In this document: positions 8,900 through 19,112 of the stretch, in pieces | Layout of the letters: every line of letters begins with the position of its first letter | Position numbering within the stretch: position 1 is the stretch's first letter | NCBI GenBank assembly: GCA_003427395.1 | Contig: BFEA01000244.1 | Span: 379,726 to 433,063, forward strand | Reading direction: 5' to 3' | Origin: Chara braunii | Taxonomy: Eukaryota; Streptophyta; Charophyceae; Charales; Characeae | DNA: 53,338 nt | Translations under genes and position numbers: made by a program | Notes under the pieces: model-generated | What the model was told of the DNA's origin: nothing | What the model saw: the letters and a program-made list of their open reading frames with translations, nothing else | Databases searched by the model: none

Positions 8900-9328
8900 T
8901 TAGCCGAACAGTCCCGTTGCGTCATGGCACTCACCTAAAAATAAACTACACCAAACTTCCCAAGATGGAACAACTAACCTTTTAAACCCTGCCTTTTCAA
9001 GAAAGAGTAACCCATCCACCATCACAAACTCGTCAAAGGTGGCCTTGTCTTTGGTCTGTAGTTTGTTGATGATGTCCATCATGATGGGATCTTCCTTGTA
9101 GGCTTCCCCCAAAGATTGAGTCACGTCCTTAGATAAGCCAAACTCATAAATCAGCGCACCTAGGTAGTTTGCCCTTCCAGACAACGCGCCCGCAAGCTTC
9201 TTGTACTCTCCCTTCACATGGTCTAGTTTGAAGTCATACTGATCTATGACTTCAATCCAGTGTTTGAGCGCATCAAAGTGAACTGGATGGGTCTTGATCC
9301 ATTTGAGGGTCTGATGGTCAGTTCTCAA
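8900..9328 (-). CDS. pol: D1 RNase H end and integrase amino-terminal region
   Basis: Begins within RNase H (RTDHQTLKWI), continues through the connection FKLDHVKGEYKKLAGALSGR, where DALSRR would be normal, and into the integrase zinc-binding region. The first His pair is damaged: ECHDATGLFG where GECHDTEGHFG is seen in F2. The Asp of the last RNase H motif is replaced by Gly (GALSGR). About 142 residues, open. Confidence 0.7.
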   Translation of the reverse strand: MRTDHQTLKWIKTHPVHFDALKHWIEVIDQYDFKLDHVKGEYKKLAGALSGRANYLGALIYEFGLSKDVTQSLGEAYKEDPIMMDIINKLQTKDKATFDEFVMVDGLLFLEKAGFKRLVVPSWEVWCSLFLGECHDATGLFG

Positions 9329-10440
9329 ATAAAAGAACCTCCCTAACAGATAGTGCCTCTAGTGGACAAGTGCCTTGTAGAGAGCGTAGAGTCCCTTTCA
9401 TAGGTGGACTTTGCCAACTTATTTGATGGCATCTTTTTGCTCATGTACTCGACCAGTCTCAACTTTTTCCCTTCCTGCGGAGCCATCACTGCGCCAATGT
9501 CATATTGGCTTGCGTCAGTTGTAACAACGAATGGCCTCTGAGGGTCGGGCACCATGAGAACGTCATGGTGTGTGAGAGCATGCTTCAAACACTTGAAAGT
9601 TGCGTCACACTCGTCGGTCCAATCTCATGAGTCAAGGGAGATATGATCGTGCTATAATTCTTAACGAAATTGTGGTAATAAAAGCACACATTCCCAAGGA
9701 CGATCTGACGTCAGTCACAGACTGGGGTCGTGGCCAGTCACGTATGCTAGCCACCTTTGCATTTTCGGGCCTAATCCCATCCGCGGATACTTCATGACCC
9801 AAGTACAAGACTCGAGTGCGACCAAACTCACATTTCTCTGCGTTTAGTTATACTTGTGCTGCCGAAGGAGTGGAAGTACTTTGTCTACATTCTGATCATG
9901 CTTCTCGACAATTCTACTAAAGATAAGTATGTCGTCGAGGTACACGACAACAAACTTATCTAAGTAGTCATGGAAGATCCTATTCATGGCGTGCTGGAAT
10001 GTACCCGGCGCATTGCAAAGGCCAAAAGGCATCACCACAAACTCGTACAGACCGTACCTGGTCTGGAATGCGGTTTTGTGTTGTTCCTCTGGTCTTATGG
10101 CAATCTGATGGTAGCCAAATTTTAAGTCTATCTTGGTATAGTACTTACACCCTGCACCCTATCCAATAGGTCGTCGATGCGTGGTAGAGGCTCTGCGTTC
10201 TTAACACTGATGGCATTGAGGCCTCTATAATCAATGCACATCCTTAGTGTCCCCCCTTTCTTTGGAACAAATAAAACTGGTGAGCCAAAGGGGGAGGTGC
10301 TAAGCCGAATCCACCCCTTCTCTGTGAGCTCTTTCAGTTATCGCCGAAGCTCGTCCAACTCTGTCGGAGCCATCCTATAGACTCTTCCCTTAGGTGTCTT
10401 GCTACCTGGGATAATCTCTATGGCGTGGACAACCTCCCTG
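9329..10440 (-). pseudogene. pol: D1 reverse transcriptase and RNase H, broken
   Basis: 9343-9588 encodes RNase H with [14 protein letters not shown], which keeps the first catalytic Asp. 9844-10038 encodes the RT palm: MPFGLCNAPGTFQ, then the catalytic box VVVYLDDILIFS. 10040-10440 still resembles RT fingers and palm (conserved positions of RMCIDYRG and [10 protein letters not shown] compared with D2 at 39149-39418), but stops and shifts occur throughout. Needed for copying RNA into cDNA; not functional here. Confidence 0.8.
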
Positions 10441-10976
10441 TCTACGACTCATGTCGGCTTCTCAAATAGATCAGGATACTTAGCGACGATGGTCTCTATC
10501 TCTGGGGGTGTTTTAATGGCCTCGCCTTTTGCAGAGACATAGACTAACCTACTGGCTTTATACTTAGCCAGTCTAACGGTCCTCCCATTAGGCAACTCAT
10601 GGTTCAACACCTTCTTCTCCCAGTCAAACTGGGGCTTGGCAACCTCGAGGTAGTACATGCCTAACAACATATCAAAGGGCAAATCGTCGCTCACCAGGAA
10701 TGATATCTTATGGATTATCTCTCCTCGTGGGTAGGAGAAAGTGCAGACTACAACTTTAACGTAGTCCTCCACCAACATGCGCTCTTTGTTGGCCAAAGTA
10801 GATGCTACCGGTCTACTCAGGCGCTGCACCGGGTTCTTTAGACGTAGTCTATCAACATAGTCGCGACCTATGAAGTTTCGCCTGGAGCCAATGTCTACGA
10901 AGGCGCCGCACTTGTGACCACCCACACCAACTTCCACAACGAAGTGCTCCCCTCTAGGACCTCTACTCAGTGCCAC
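10441..10976 (-). CDS. pol: D1 protease (retropepsin-like), variant active site
   Basis: The open frame 10449-10976 (175 residues) includes AFVDIGSRRNFI near residue 25, where retropepsins have D-S/T-G. The flap-side and second hydrophobic motifs follow (FDMLLGMYYLEVAKP near residue 102). It ends in the linker to RT (IVAKYPDLFEKP). The active site reads D-I-G. D2 has the same Ile, so this predates their split or marks the family. It would cleave Gag-Pol; activity is doubtful with Ile at that position. Confidence 0.8.
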
Positions 10977-11326
10977 GTAGGACTCACGAGGGTCCCTTGC
11001 CGACCATCCACCTTAAAGGTCCTCTAAGGCTTCAGACAGATCCAATGTACAGAGTATAGTTGGGTCCGGATGCGTCTGCGGGGTGACTAAGGAGTCAATA
11101 GATTCGGCCAACTCTTGAAATGGGAAGGGTACATCACCCGCTTCAACGAGGGTAGAAGCAACTACAACTTCTACCGGCCCTAAGTGTTTCCCGAGATGGA
11201 GCTCGTAGAGGCCCCAGACTGAGAAGAAGGATACCCACCCTTAGGAGGGATCTTCTGCGAGGCCTTCGGGTTCTTGCACTTAAACTGCGTATGGTTGTAC
11301 TCGCCCTAGTTTATGCAAGCGCCACG
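10977..11326 (-). pseudogene. gag: D1 gag zinc-knuckle end and gag-protease linker
   Basis: In D2 (about 40386-40450) the same region encodes a C-X2-C-X4-H-X4-C knuckle, CINCR-stop-YGHTQFKC. In D1 the second half (HTQFKC) is at about 11270-11290. CIN is followed by a stop and the second Cys is lost. The retroposed insert beginning at 11327 lies just upstream of the knuckle codons. The rest is a Pro/Lys-rich linker with stops. Confidence 0.6.
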
Positions 11327-11956
11327 TTTTTTTTTTTTTTTTTTCACAAAGCACCAAGATTACATCCAAATAAGAGTAATACCATGAGCTCAAATGCCAA
11401 TGCTGATGCTCTCTAGCCACGCCAACATAGTATCCAATGTCGCTCCTACTGTCTGGCGCCCATTGCCCATCCTACACTAACTCAGCCTATGTATCCTATC
11501 TACGTTCATGCAACAAGATCACTTCGATGTTGAAGACCAGTGTACGTGACGACAACACCAATGCAGACTGCCTGCATACACCAGGTACGTTCTCTCTCCT
11601 CCCCTCACCACACCCTGTCTCCCCTCTGTATGTGCCTCCTACCCGAGGACCACCATCGCCATCACCTGCTACCACACGCTTGGCTCGGCTATGGCCGTCG
11701 TGCGCCCACTGCCACCGCAGCGCCCTCTCACCTCTTAGCGCCCGTGTGTGCCCCAGCCTGCCTGCTTACCGCAACATCGTACAAAAAAGCAGCAACCTGG
11801 CCGCAATGCTTGCTCAGGCCAGCATGCCTTGCCCAGGGGCGCAGACTTTCCTTTATGGAAATTTCGCCCAACTGCTGGCTGGTCTGGGCCAGGCGTGTAG
11901 GGCCCCACTAGCTTCCAGTTGGCCCAAAGTGTCGGCGCCCAGGCCCAAGCACCACG
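11316..11956 (-). mobile_element. Poly(A)-tailed retroposed LTR-like sequence in D1 gag
   Basis: Absent from D2 at the same place. It has an 18-T run on the plus strand (11327-11344), that is a poly(A) tail on the minus strand. Imperfect 13-bp direct repeats flank it, CAAGCGCCACGTT at 11316-11328 and CAAGCACCACGTT at 11946-11958; the left one overlaps the tail. These are the marks of LINE-type target-primed insertion, not LTR integration. The cargo is similar to a diverged D-type LTR (gcgcccaggcc at its 5' end, the shared tatggccg motif near 11690, and tgtctggcgccca near 11450). It has no coding capacity that I can support. Confidence 0.75.
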
Positions 11957-12600
11957 TTACCAACGGTCCCGCCACAGTTCTTGATCCAAGCCTGCTCTAA
12001 CCGAAGCAGCTATTTTGTTTGGGTTAGCGGCCTGCCCCTGAGTCCTTTGCTGACCACCCTTGCCGTGGCTAGCTGCCTTAGTCTTAACTACTGCGGCGAG
12101 GTTGCTATCCTCAACACTCTCCTCGCCGTCTAACTCTGATCCCTCCACAAGTTCAGAAACATCATCAATCTCAGTTTGATTCCCATCGAAATCAACCATC
12201 ATCAATCGACTACCCTTCTTCTTCCACTCTTGTGGAGTCTTCGTCTTTCTTTCGTCCCTAGTGGGGGTTTGAGCACCACCCAATGTAGCCTCTAAGTCTA
12301 GGGCCTTCTTGCTGAATATCTTAAAAGTGTGATACTTTCTACGAGCCTCACTGGCTAATAAGCTCCTGATGTCTGTGGGAAGACATCTCAAGAACATGGT
12401 CAACAAGACCTGTGGACTGTACTCCACTCCAGGTACGACAATCAACCGCTCTACGGTTGTGGTCAACTCTCTCGCGGACTTGTACTTCCTAGAGTCAAGT
12501 TTCAATAACCCATCAGTGGCAATCTGTGCCTACTGAGGGTTGTGCCATCGAACCTCCACTAAATCCATAAAGCTTTCAAGGGTGTGGGTCTGTGCCCAAT
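11957..12600 (-). CDS. gag: D1 gag, capsid carboxyl part
   Basis: The open frame is 11957-12505, 182 residues. It opens with KYKSARELTTTVERLIVVPG, a Ty3/gypsy retrotransposon-gag-type helix region, then LRCLPTDIRSLLASEARRKYHTF. An acidic stretch (DDVSELVEGSELDGEES) and a basic Gly/Gln segment follow before the zinc-knuckle region. It would form the virus-like particle and bind RNA. Its amino-terminal part is in the next features on the right, in other frames. Confidence 0.7.
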
Positions 12601-13627
12601 CTCTCATGTTCCTGCAGAACCCTTTTGAAGCCACTAATCCATTTAGCTAGCGAGTTGCTGAACCCTCTAAGTAGGATGCAACAATAATCACTTCCTCCTC
12701 TACGGATGTCCTCTTTGCCCTCACCCACACTGGCGCCGTTCTCAACCACGTGTCGAGAGCCTCATCCTTCTTGTCTCCTAAGAAGGTTGGAGGTGGTTTC
12801 AGGGGGTTCTTGGGGTACCAAGGTAATTGCTGTCCCGCTGGCGGGACAGGTGGCGACTGTGGTGTAGCTCCAGTCTCTGGACCAAAAGATGAAGAAGCAA
12901 CAACCTGTGATAGAGCTGCTGCTGATGTACTGCTTGGTTGTTGTCCAAACTGAATGGCATTGGGGCCTGTCATCGCTGATAATGGAAGCGATGGCAAAGC
13001 TGTTGTCAAGATCCCCGACTTTTGTAGGGCTTGCAGAATCTGGTCCAGGGTGTCCTGCATGGCGTCCATTTTGCTCTCCATGTACGCCTGCATGGACCGG
13101 AAACTCGCCTTCAGAATCTTTCCTATAGAGTTGAGGGCAGCGTCATCTAAACCCTCTAGTGCAGTTAGGTTTGCCTCCCTACTCTCTAGTCTGGCTCTTC
13201 TCTCTCTGAGTTCTTTTTCTTTCTTAGTAGCCTATTTGAGTTCCTCCTATAACCTTAGGCGGGTCCTCTCTACCTGCTGGAGCTCCATCTGCTCCCTTAT
13301 AAGATGAGGCGGCATGCTGGACTACACACCCGCCATCTGACTAGCGCTAGCACCTGACGTGTTCGAGATTGATTGCGAGCTGGTCGAGTTGGACGGCATG
13401 CCCTGACCAGAGGTTACTGTAGACGATGCTGAAGCGATAGCCATTGCTACCACGCTAGCTACTGCTGCTTCCCTTGCAGCCTCAAGACTCTGGGCCCTAG
13501 CTTCGGCCCTTAGCCTTCCCTCTTCTCCCGGTTGTAGGGCCTGGAACACTCCAAGGATTCTAAGCAATAATAGCCTTGTTAACCTCCTAGCGTCAGCTGT
13601 TCCTTCATCCTCGGCTGATCCACTCAT
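12601..13627 (-). pseudogene. gag: D1 gag amino-terminal part, broken
   Basis: Likely start at 13627 (MSGSAEDEGTADARRLTRLL), also present in D2 (MSGLARDERTTD, 42118). An Ala/Arg-rich coiled-coil-like region follows (residues 35-60), then a Ser-rich stretch and a stop at 13322. Downstream, in another frame, a Glu/Arg/Lys-rich coiled coil leads to 12647-13093 (MQAYMESKMDAMQDTLDQIL, a Pro-rich linker, then WYPKNPLKPPPTFLGDKKDEALDTWLR, the start of the capsid domain). At least two frame breaks. Confidence 0.7.
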
Positions 13628-14744
13628 CGTCTAAATCTATCCTGATTAGTTATGCACAGAAGCTTCGAGAAAAACTGACTATGGTAAATTACAGTCCTAC
13701 TCTAGTCTGTCTGTTAGTTGTCAGCAGTTTGTCAACCAACTAATCAAAATAAAAATAGACTACTGTGGGCAGATGTATGCACAATGGATATGATAGTGAT
13801 GCACAGTAGAGTTCACAATTGGAATCCCCTTCCCCTGTGTCCAACGTACCTGTGAGCATCATCTAGCGACAATGCCTAAGGTGTGCAACCACGGCCCACC
13901 CCTGTGCCCAAGAAGTATGCTTATGACCAGTCCTGCCCTTTGTTCACCCTCGCGTGCAACGAGCCTTAGGTCTGACTGATCTGGCTGATCAAGAGGCAAT
14001 TTAAGGAGAGCCCCCGAGAGTGCTCATGAATTCTTTAACGTCGCAACAGGACGACAATCATAACCAGTGGACAGTTCATACCCCAACCAAAAATGTTTAT
14101 AGACGGTTTGGGAGCGTCTACATAGGACTGGTCAGTCCACACACCCCTTCTATCAGTGCAGCAAAGAGCCTCAATGGACAAAGCAGCATGGCCTTCGTGT
14201 ACTACTAACCATGGGTTGGCATGGTGACCGTGACCCGTGCTTCGACCAGGGCCCTTTAGAGGCACCACCCTCTCCTGCCATATGTGCCACCGGGAAGAAT
14301 GTCGTCTCTCAAGGTAGAGCGCACACGACTCCTCACGAAAGAGAGGACACCCAAGGTGGACTCACTTCCTCACGGTAAGAAGAGACTGAGAGGGTAGATA
14401 AGCAATGGGAACAACGTACCTGGAGAATGCTGCCCCCAACCACACATTTCTCACCAATTGGGCCGACGTGCATTTTGATGACCGGTCAATAGCCTCAGTA
14501 CCACCCACAACGCAATGCAGTGCCACCTCGGCCAAAATGCCACGTCAGCATACTCTCATCATCATACATACATCCGCTGTCGCCACAGCTCCCACGCTCT
14601 CGCCACAGTCTTCCAGCGGCCGGCCCCTCTACCTGGGCCCCGCTCAATCAAACCAGTGTTGAAGTATCCTTACTGCACATGAAGCATCGTCAGCACACCA
14701 AGTAACAATGTCGCCAGTGGAAGGTAAGCGGCGATCACGAACCA
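13628..14744 (-). other. D1 5' leader
   Basis: About 1.1 kb between primer site and gag start, conserved with the D2 leader (42119-43372) and without a credible frame. Many stops occur in all frames. It would carry packaging and dimerisation signals, which cannot be located by reading. Confidence 0.6.
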
Positions 14745-14756
14745 GCTCCGATACCA
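14745..14756 (-). other. D1 primer binding site
   Basis: On the minus strand TGGTATCGGAGC, three bases from the LTR end. It is identical in D2 (43373-43384) and C (52891-52902). It differs at one base from the usual initiator tRNA-Met site TGGTATCAGAGC. Confidence 0.8.
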
Positions 14757-14759
14757 AAT

Positions 14760-15854
14760 TGCAAGGATTTGAACGATATACAGAAAACCAAGTTGCAAAA
14801 TCACACAGAGGTCCAAGTAGTCGTGTCCAAGCAGAGAGTACAAATGCACCGAGAAAACCATCCATATAGAGCAATACAATGAAGTAACGAGTGAATGTCC
14901 AAGCCCGTAGGCCACACCAACACAGAATCCAAAGTCGCTACTCTCTGTCTGGCGCCCAACGCCCACCCTACTCTATCCGACTATCCTACCTACGGCTGTG
15001 TTCACGCAACAGGATCACTTCGACTCCCAAAGACCAATGTACATGAATGTCAACTCCATAGCCGACCTCTCTTCATGCACCAGGTACGTATCTCGTCACC
15101 CTCAATCAGACCTTGATTACCCCACACTCGCCTCCTTCCCTGAAGACCACCAGATTGCCCGCTGCCCCCCCTGGCGCCCAGCAGCCCGACTATGGCTGCT
15201 TGCGCCCCGCTGCCCTGCAACGCCCCTCCTCACCACTACGCGCCTCGTCAGCACCTTTGGCAGCAGCTCAGCATCAAGCGAGAGCGCAGCAGCACTTCCG
15301 TATTGCTAGCACTGGCCAGCATGCCTAGCCTGGGCTGCCTTACTTCTTTTATGGAAGTGGCAGCCTCCTAGATGCTGCGTGTGGCCTGTCTGGAAGCTTC
15401 CAGTAGCTTCCGGTTGGGCCTCAAACCGTGTGCCCAGGTCCGAGACTACAGTTGAGGGTCTGGGCCCTTTTCAGTTGGGCACGACGTGAGTCTCCAGACT
15501 TGGGCTGTTTGCTGCATTTGTGCAGGGCTCCCAAGCAGGTGCGTAGGCAGTACTAATTTTCCAAAGGCCGGCAGCCTGTTTCCCAATGTATCAGCCCTGC
15601 TTTGTGTGTATGTGCCCAGGCGCAACTGTCAAGGCCTGGGCCAATTGTATGACGCAGCTTAGTGAGGCTCACTCGTCTACCCAACCAACTGGCGTGCTGC
15701 AAGAGCCTGAATACCCACATATGGAAATGTCGAATTTTGGCCTCTGACGAATATTCAGGCCCGCCTTCACTTAGGGCGGGCATTGGGCTTGCAGGGGGCC
15801 TTAGCCCAGAACATTTGATGTCTGATAGGGCCCCTTGAGGGCTTGTTCTTTACA
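14760..15854 (-). repeat. D1 5' LTR
   Basis: About 1.1 kb. On the minus strand it starts TGTAAAGAAC (TGTGAGGAAC in the other copies) and ends ATCCTTGCA next to the primer site. A TATA-like CATAAAAG lies near 15349. A CCATAGT version of the shared CCATAGC motif lies near 15190. Conserved blocks gcccgccttcacttagggcggg and ggggccttagccc mark the U3 start. It is the only D LTR in the window not interrupted by an insertion. Confidence 0.9.
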
Positions 15855-15987
15855 GTACAGGCTTCTGAAAAGTTGTACCCTAAAACTCGTTCTATAACGT
15901 ATGTACGTTGTATTCGAATACAATGTAATACAACGTACCCCGTACGTTGTATTCGTATACAAGGTACGTACATTTTTTTCGGGTTAA
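15855..15987. repeat. Near-perfect palindrome flanking D1
   Basis: 15901-15973 is an approximately 73-bp palindrome beginning ATGTACGTTGTATTCG and ending GGTACGTACAT, with an inner hairpin (GTACGTTGTATT and AATACAACGTAC). It could fold into a cruciform or an RNA hairpin, or be a small foldback element. No coding sequence was found. Confidence 0.7.
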
Positions 15988-17180
15988 GAAGGTAGGAGGA
16001 TAGCCCACCCTGAGAATCTATTGACCCTGTGTTGTATGGTAGTCTGAGAGCTAACAATCCTCTGTTCCCTCGTATGTCCCTGGAGCCCCTTCTGACTCCG
16101 CGGTAAGGTGCAGTATCTCCTGACACGCCCGACCCTTGACTACGTACTAGGAGGTTGGCCAGCCCTAAGTCATGATCTGGTATTGAACACAGGACCTCAT
16201 GTGAACGGTGCAAATGACCTGACCTATTGACATATATTGTGAAACAGTCTGTGACTATGGTTTGCTGGGCTCGAGTAAAGCAGACCGTACAAATCAACCA
16301 GCAGTCTCGTGACCACCCCACAGACCAAGAACATCAGGACACCCCACCTTTGCCCAGTCCCAGCATACAACAACCATGGGCTACCCCTTGGGTGGTGCGC
16401 AGGCAGTGCCAGTAGTAGCTTACCTACGTCATCCCAAGGGGGTGTGCTGCGCCTTACCGCGGGGCCAGGGATATAAGAGGGAACGAAGGATCCCCAACTC
16501 TCTACCATCATACAATAGAACTACGATTCACGTACGATTCACATGAGGTCCTGTGTTCGCTACCAGATCAACACTAAGGGCTGGTCTTCCTCCTAGTATG
16601 CAGTCAAGGTTTGTGGCTGGCATAGCAGTTCCTTAGTATGGGATGTCGGGGGTGTCAGGAGATACTACACCTTACTGCGGGGCTGGAACGGGTTCCAGGG
16701 ATATACAAGGGAACAGAGGATTGTCAGCTCTCAGATTACCATACAACACAGGGTCAATAGATTCTCAGGTTTGGCTATCCTCCTAGTACGTAGCTTAGGG
16801 TTGAGGCTGGCATAGCAGTTCCTTAGTACGGGATGTCGGGGGTGTCAGAAGATACTGCACCTTACCGCAGGGCCGGAATGGGCTCCAGGGATGTACGAGG
16901 GAACAGAGGATCCCCAGCTCTCTACCATCACACAATAGAACAACGATTCACATGTTACCACTACACAATAGATAGATTCAGTCCATAACGTATGACTAAG
17001 GCTTGGCTATCCTCCTAGTACGTAGCACAGGGTTGAGACTGGCATAGCAGTTCCTTGTACGGGCTCTCGGGGTTGTCAGGACATACTGCACCTTACCGCC
17101 GATCCGGAACGGGCTCCAGGGACACACGAGGGAACGAAGGATTCTCAGCTATCTATCATCACCACACAATAGAATATCGG
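15988..17180. repeat. Inverted plus tandem repeat block with TATA-like cores
   Basis: 15988-16207 is the reverse complement of about 16539-16796, giving arms of about 220-260 bp around a loop of about 330 bp. On the right, units of about 190-225 bp repeat in tandem (about 16545-16768, 16769-16990, 16991-17180), with an extra partial unit at about 16437-16522. Each unit has ggctatcctcctagtacgta, a purine-rich gggatat- or ggga-type core and gagggaac. In the partial unit the core reads CCAGGGATATAAGAGGGAAC, a plausible TATA box. This resembles a rearranged LTR or enhancer array of an unidentified element. Confidence 0.75.
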
Positions 17181-18053
17181 AATAACGTACCTATGGGACC
17201 TGTAGAGATATGGATAGTCCTAGCGCCCGACGTACCCATGTGGCAAGGCTCATACGTCTATGCTTCGATCAGGACTGAATAGAATAAGTAGGGCTCTACT
17301 TGGTACGGTATCCATGGCCACTGTCCGGTCAGGTCACCTCCGTCTGTAATAGAATGTAAGGTGATGGTCCTTAGTGGACAAGGTAGGGCCGTGGGAGTAT
17401 AGGTGCGCCGGGGGAAAACTACGAAAGTGGTAGGTTGGAAGGGAAGTACCGTAGGAATACCGCATGGCCAAGTGCCAAAGACACCTCTCACATGTCGAGA
17501 AATCCAACCTCTACAACAACCTGGGCTTTAAGGGGTGAAAAAAAAAGAAAAGAAAAAAAAAGAAAGAGAAAGGAATTCGCTCTCGAGTTGGTTGAATGGG
17601 GGGTGGTTGTGGTATTGGATAGGGGGGCGCTATTCTGCGCGGACATCACATTGGTGGGAAGTGCATGTTCCTGAGGGGTAAGGAGGGGAATCGTGGGATT
17701 TTTCTATCTAGGGCCGGAATCGGTATTGGGGTTGGTACAGAACTCCAGCGGAGGCAGGTAGGGGCAAGTCACTAATCGTTAATAGGTGGTGTCAATTTCG
17801 GGGAACTTTTCACCAAAGCTGCGATTGAAAGGCCTTCCACGATTCAGACCCCAAAAGTTTCAGGGGCTAGGTTTCCAAATGGGTAGAGGCCCAGTCGGCC
17901 AGGTTCTGGAAGTTACCGTCAAATATCCCAAAAGGTAAAGTCTGGCGCAGACCAGCTGAAGGGTCACGCCCTGAGACTAAAATGCAAAAGTCGCTTTCAG
18001 AAAAGTCACAGTCGGGTACCTTAGGAGTCAAGTCCAACAGGCACCCAGTAAAC
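17181..18053. other. Unassigned intergenic sequence
   Basis: No homology to the retrotransposons elsewhere in the window that I can see, and no convincing gene. It contains an A/G-rich tract (17538-17572). The frames that cross it are short and lack recognisable motifs. Confidence 0.5.
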
Positions 18054-18173
18054 AGTCACATCCCAGAGGCAAAAGTTGCGTTCTATAAGCAAAAGGCATG
18101 TCTCATATTGAAAAGTCGTATTCCACAGGCAAAGGACACTTCCCCAGGAAGAAGTAGTGTCCCAGAGGCATGC
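18054..18173. repeat. Degenerate 20-bp minisatellite
   Basis: Six consecutive 20-bp units beginning at 18054, 18074, 18094, 18114, 18134 and 18154, with a loose consensus AGTCNNATTCCACAGGCAAA. The period is not a multiple of three, which argues against coding. A further unit (agtcatgttccacaggtgtc, about 19123-19142) lies on the far side of the N gap, so the array may extend through the gap. Confidence 0.65.
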
Positions 18174-18614
18174 CCCCCCCCTCCCCGTTGTTCCTCCACC
18201 ACCTCCCCTCGCTCACTCCCTTCCAACCGCTCAACTGGCTGGCAACAACACGAGAGACAAATGAAGGTTGGACTGACAGACAACAACAACAGTAACGACA
18301 CCAAGGACTGGAGCAACAGCCGTCGTCTCACTGCCGCATGTCCTGCAGCTGGAACCAGGAACACCGATGCATCTAAGGGAGCAGGGCCCTTACACCACGA
18401 AGGAAGTCTAGCGAAGGGATACTGTGATCAGGCAGGCTATGGCACAACGGTTTGAGGACTCAAGGTGCACAGTGCTGTGGCTGCTCCCTTCAAGACGCAG
18501 GACTACATTACACTTCAAAAGTGACGACGCATTGGATTGCATTCCACCTCCTGCTGATCCTCAGGCTAGTCGGATTATGAATGTGCTTTATATGGGCCCT
18601 GAGAAGGGAAAGGG
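18174..18614. other. Unassigned sequence left of the gap
   Basis: Begins with a C-rich run (18172-18184). Frames 17982-18455 (plus) and 18083-18364 (minus) cross it but show no domain. The minus-strand one has a Leu-rich hydrophobic stretch that could be chance. No gene is called. Confidence 0.4.
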
Positions 18615-19089
18615 NNNNNNNNNNNNNNNNNNNNNNNNNNNNNNNNNNNNNNNNNNNNNNNNNNNNNNNNNNNNNNNNNNNNNNNNNNNNNNNNNNNNNN
18701 NNNNNNNNNNNNNNNNNNNNNNNNNNNNNNNNNNNNNNNNNNNNNNNNNNNNNNNNNNNNNNNNNNNNNNNNNNNNNNNNNNNNNNNNNNNNNNNNNNNN
18801 NNNNNNNNNNNNNNNNNNNNNNNNNNNNNNNNNNNNNNNNNNNNNNNNNNNNNNNNNNNNNNNNNNNNNNNNNNNNNNNNNNNNNNNNNNNNNNNNNNNN
18901 NNNNNNNNNNNNNNNNNNNNNNNNNNNNNNNNNNNNNNNNNNNNNNNNNNNNNNNNNNNNNNNNNNNNNNNNNNNNNNNNNNNNNNNNNNNNNNNNNNNN
19001 NNNNNNNNNNNNNNNNNNNNNNNNNNNNNNNNNNNNNNNNNNNNNNNNNNNNNNNNNNNNNNNNNNNNNNNNNNNNNNNNNNNNNNNNN
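18615..19089. other. Assembly gap
   Basis: 475 consecutive N. The right side resumes with a run of 23 A (19090-19112). Long frames spanning it are artefacts of reading through N. Confidence 0.99.
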
Positions 19090-19112
19090 AAAAAAAAAAA
19101 AAAAAAAAAAAA
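19090..19112. repeat. Poly(A) run at gap edge
   Basis: 23 consecutive A directly after the N gap. It could be the tail of a retroposon hidden in the gap (plus orientation), or a simple-sequence collapse that caused the gap. Confidence 0.7.

Larger units (their letters stand above)
7481..15854 (-). mobile_element. Element D1, degraded Ty3/gypsy retrotransposon
   Basis: Minus-strand element in the order 5' LTR (14760-15854), primer site (14745-14756), leader, gag, protease, RT-RNase H, integrase with chromodomain-like tail, purine tract, 3' LTR remnant. This is the Ty3/gypsy (chromovirus-like) gene order. Coding frames are broken many times. A poly(A)-tailed insert interrupts gag. D2 (21132 onwards) is a second copy of the same family. 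Confidence 0.9.

Noticed and set aside
16180-16215. tRNA gene
   Set aside because: Only a B-box-like gaacacaggacct; no cloverleaf or A-box could be drawn.
18083-18364. Secreted or membrane protein on the minus strand
   Set aside because: The Leu-rich stretch is antisense to low-complexity sequence; no homologue or second copy in the window.
17982-18455. 157-residue frame as a host gene
   Set aside because: It spans a 20-bp minisatellite whose period is not a multiple of three, with no recognisable motif.
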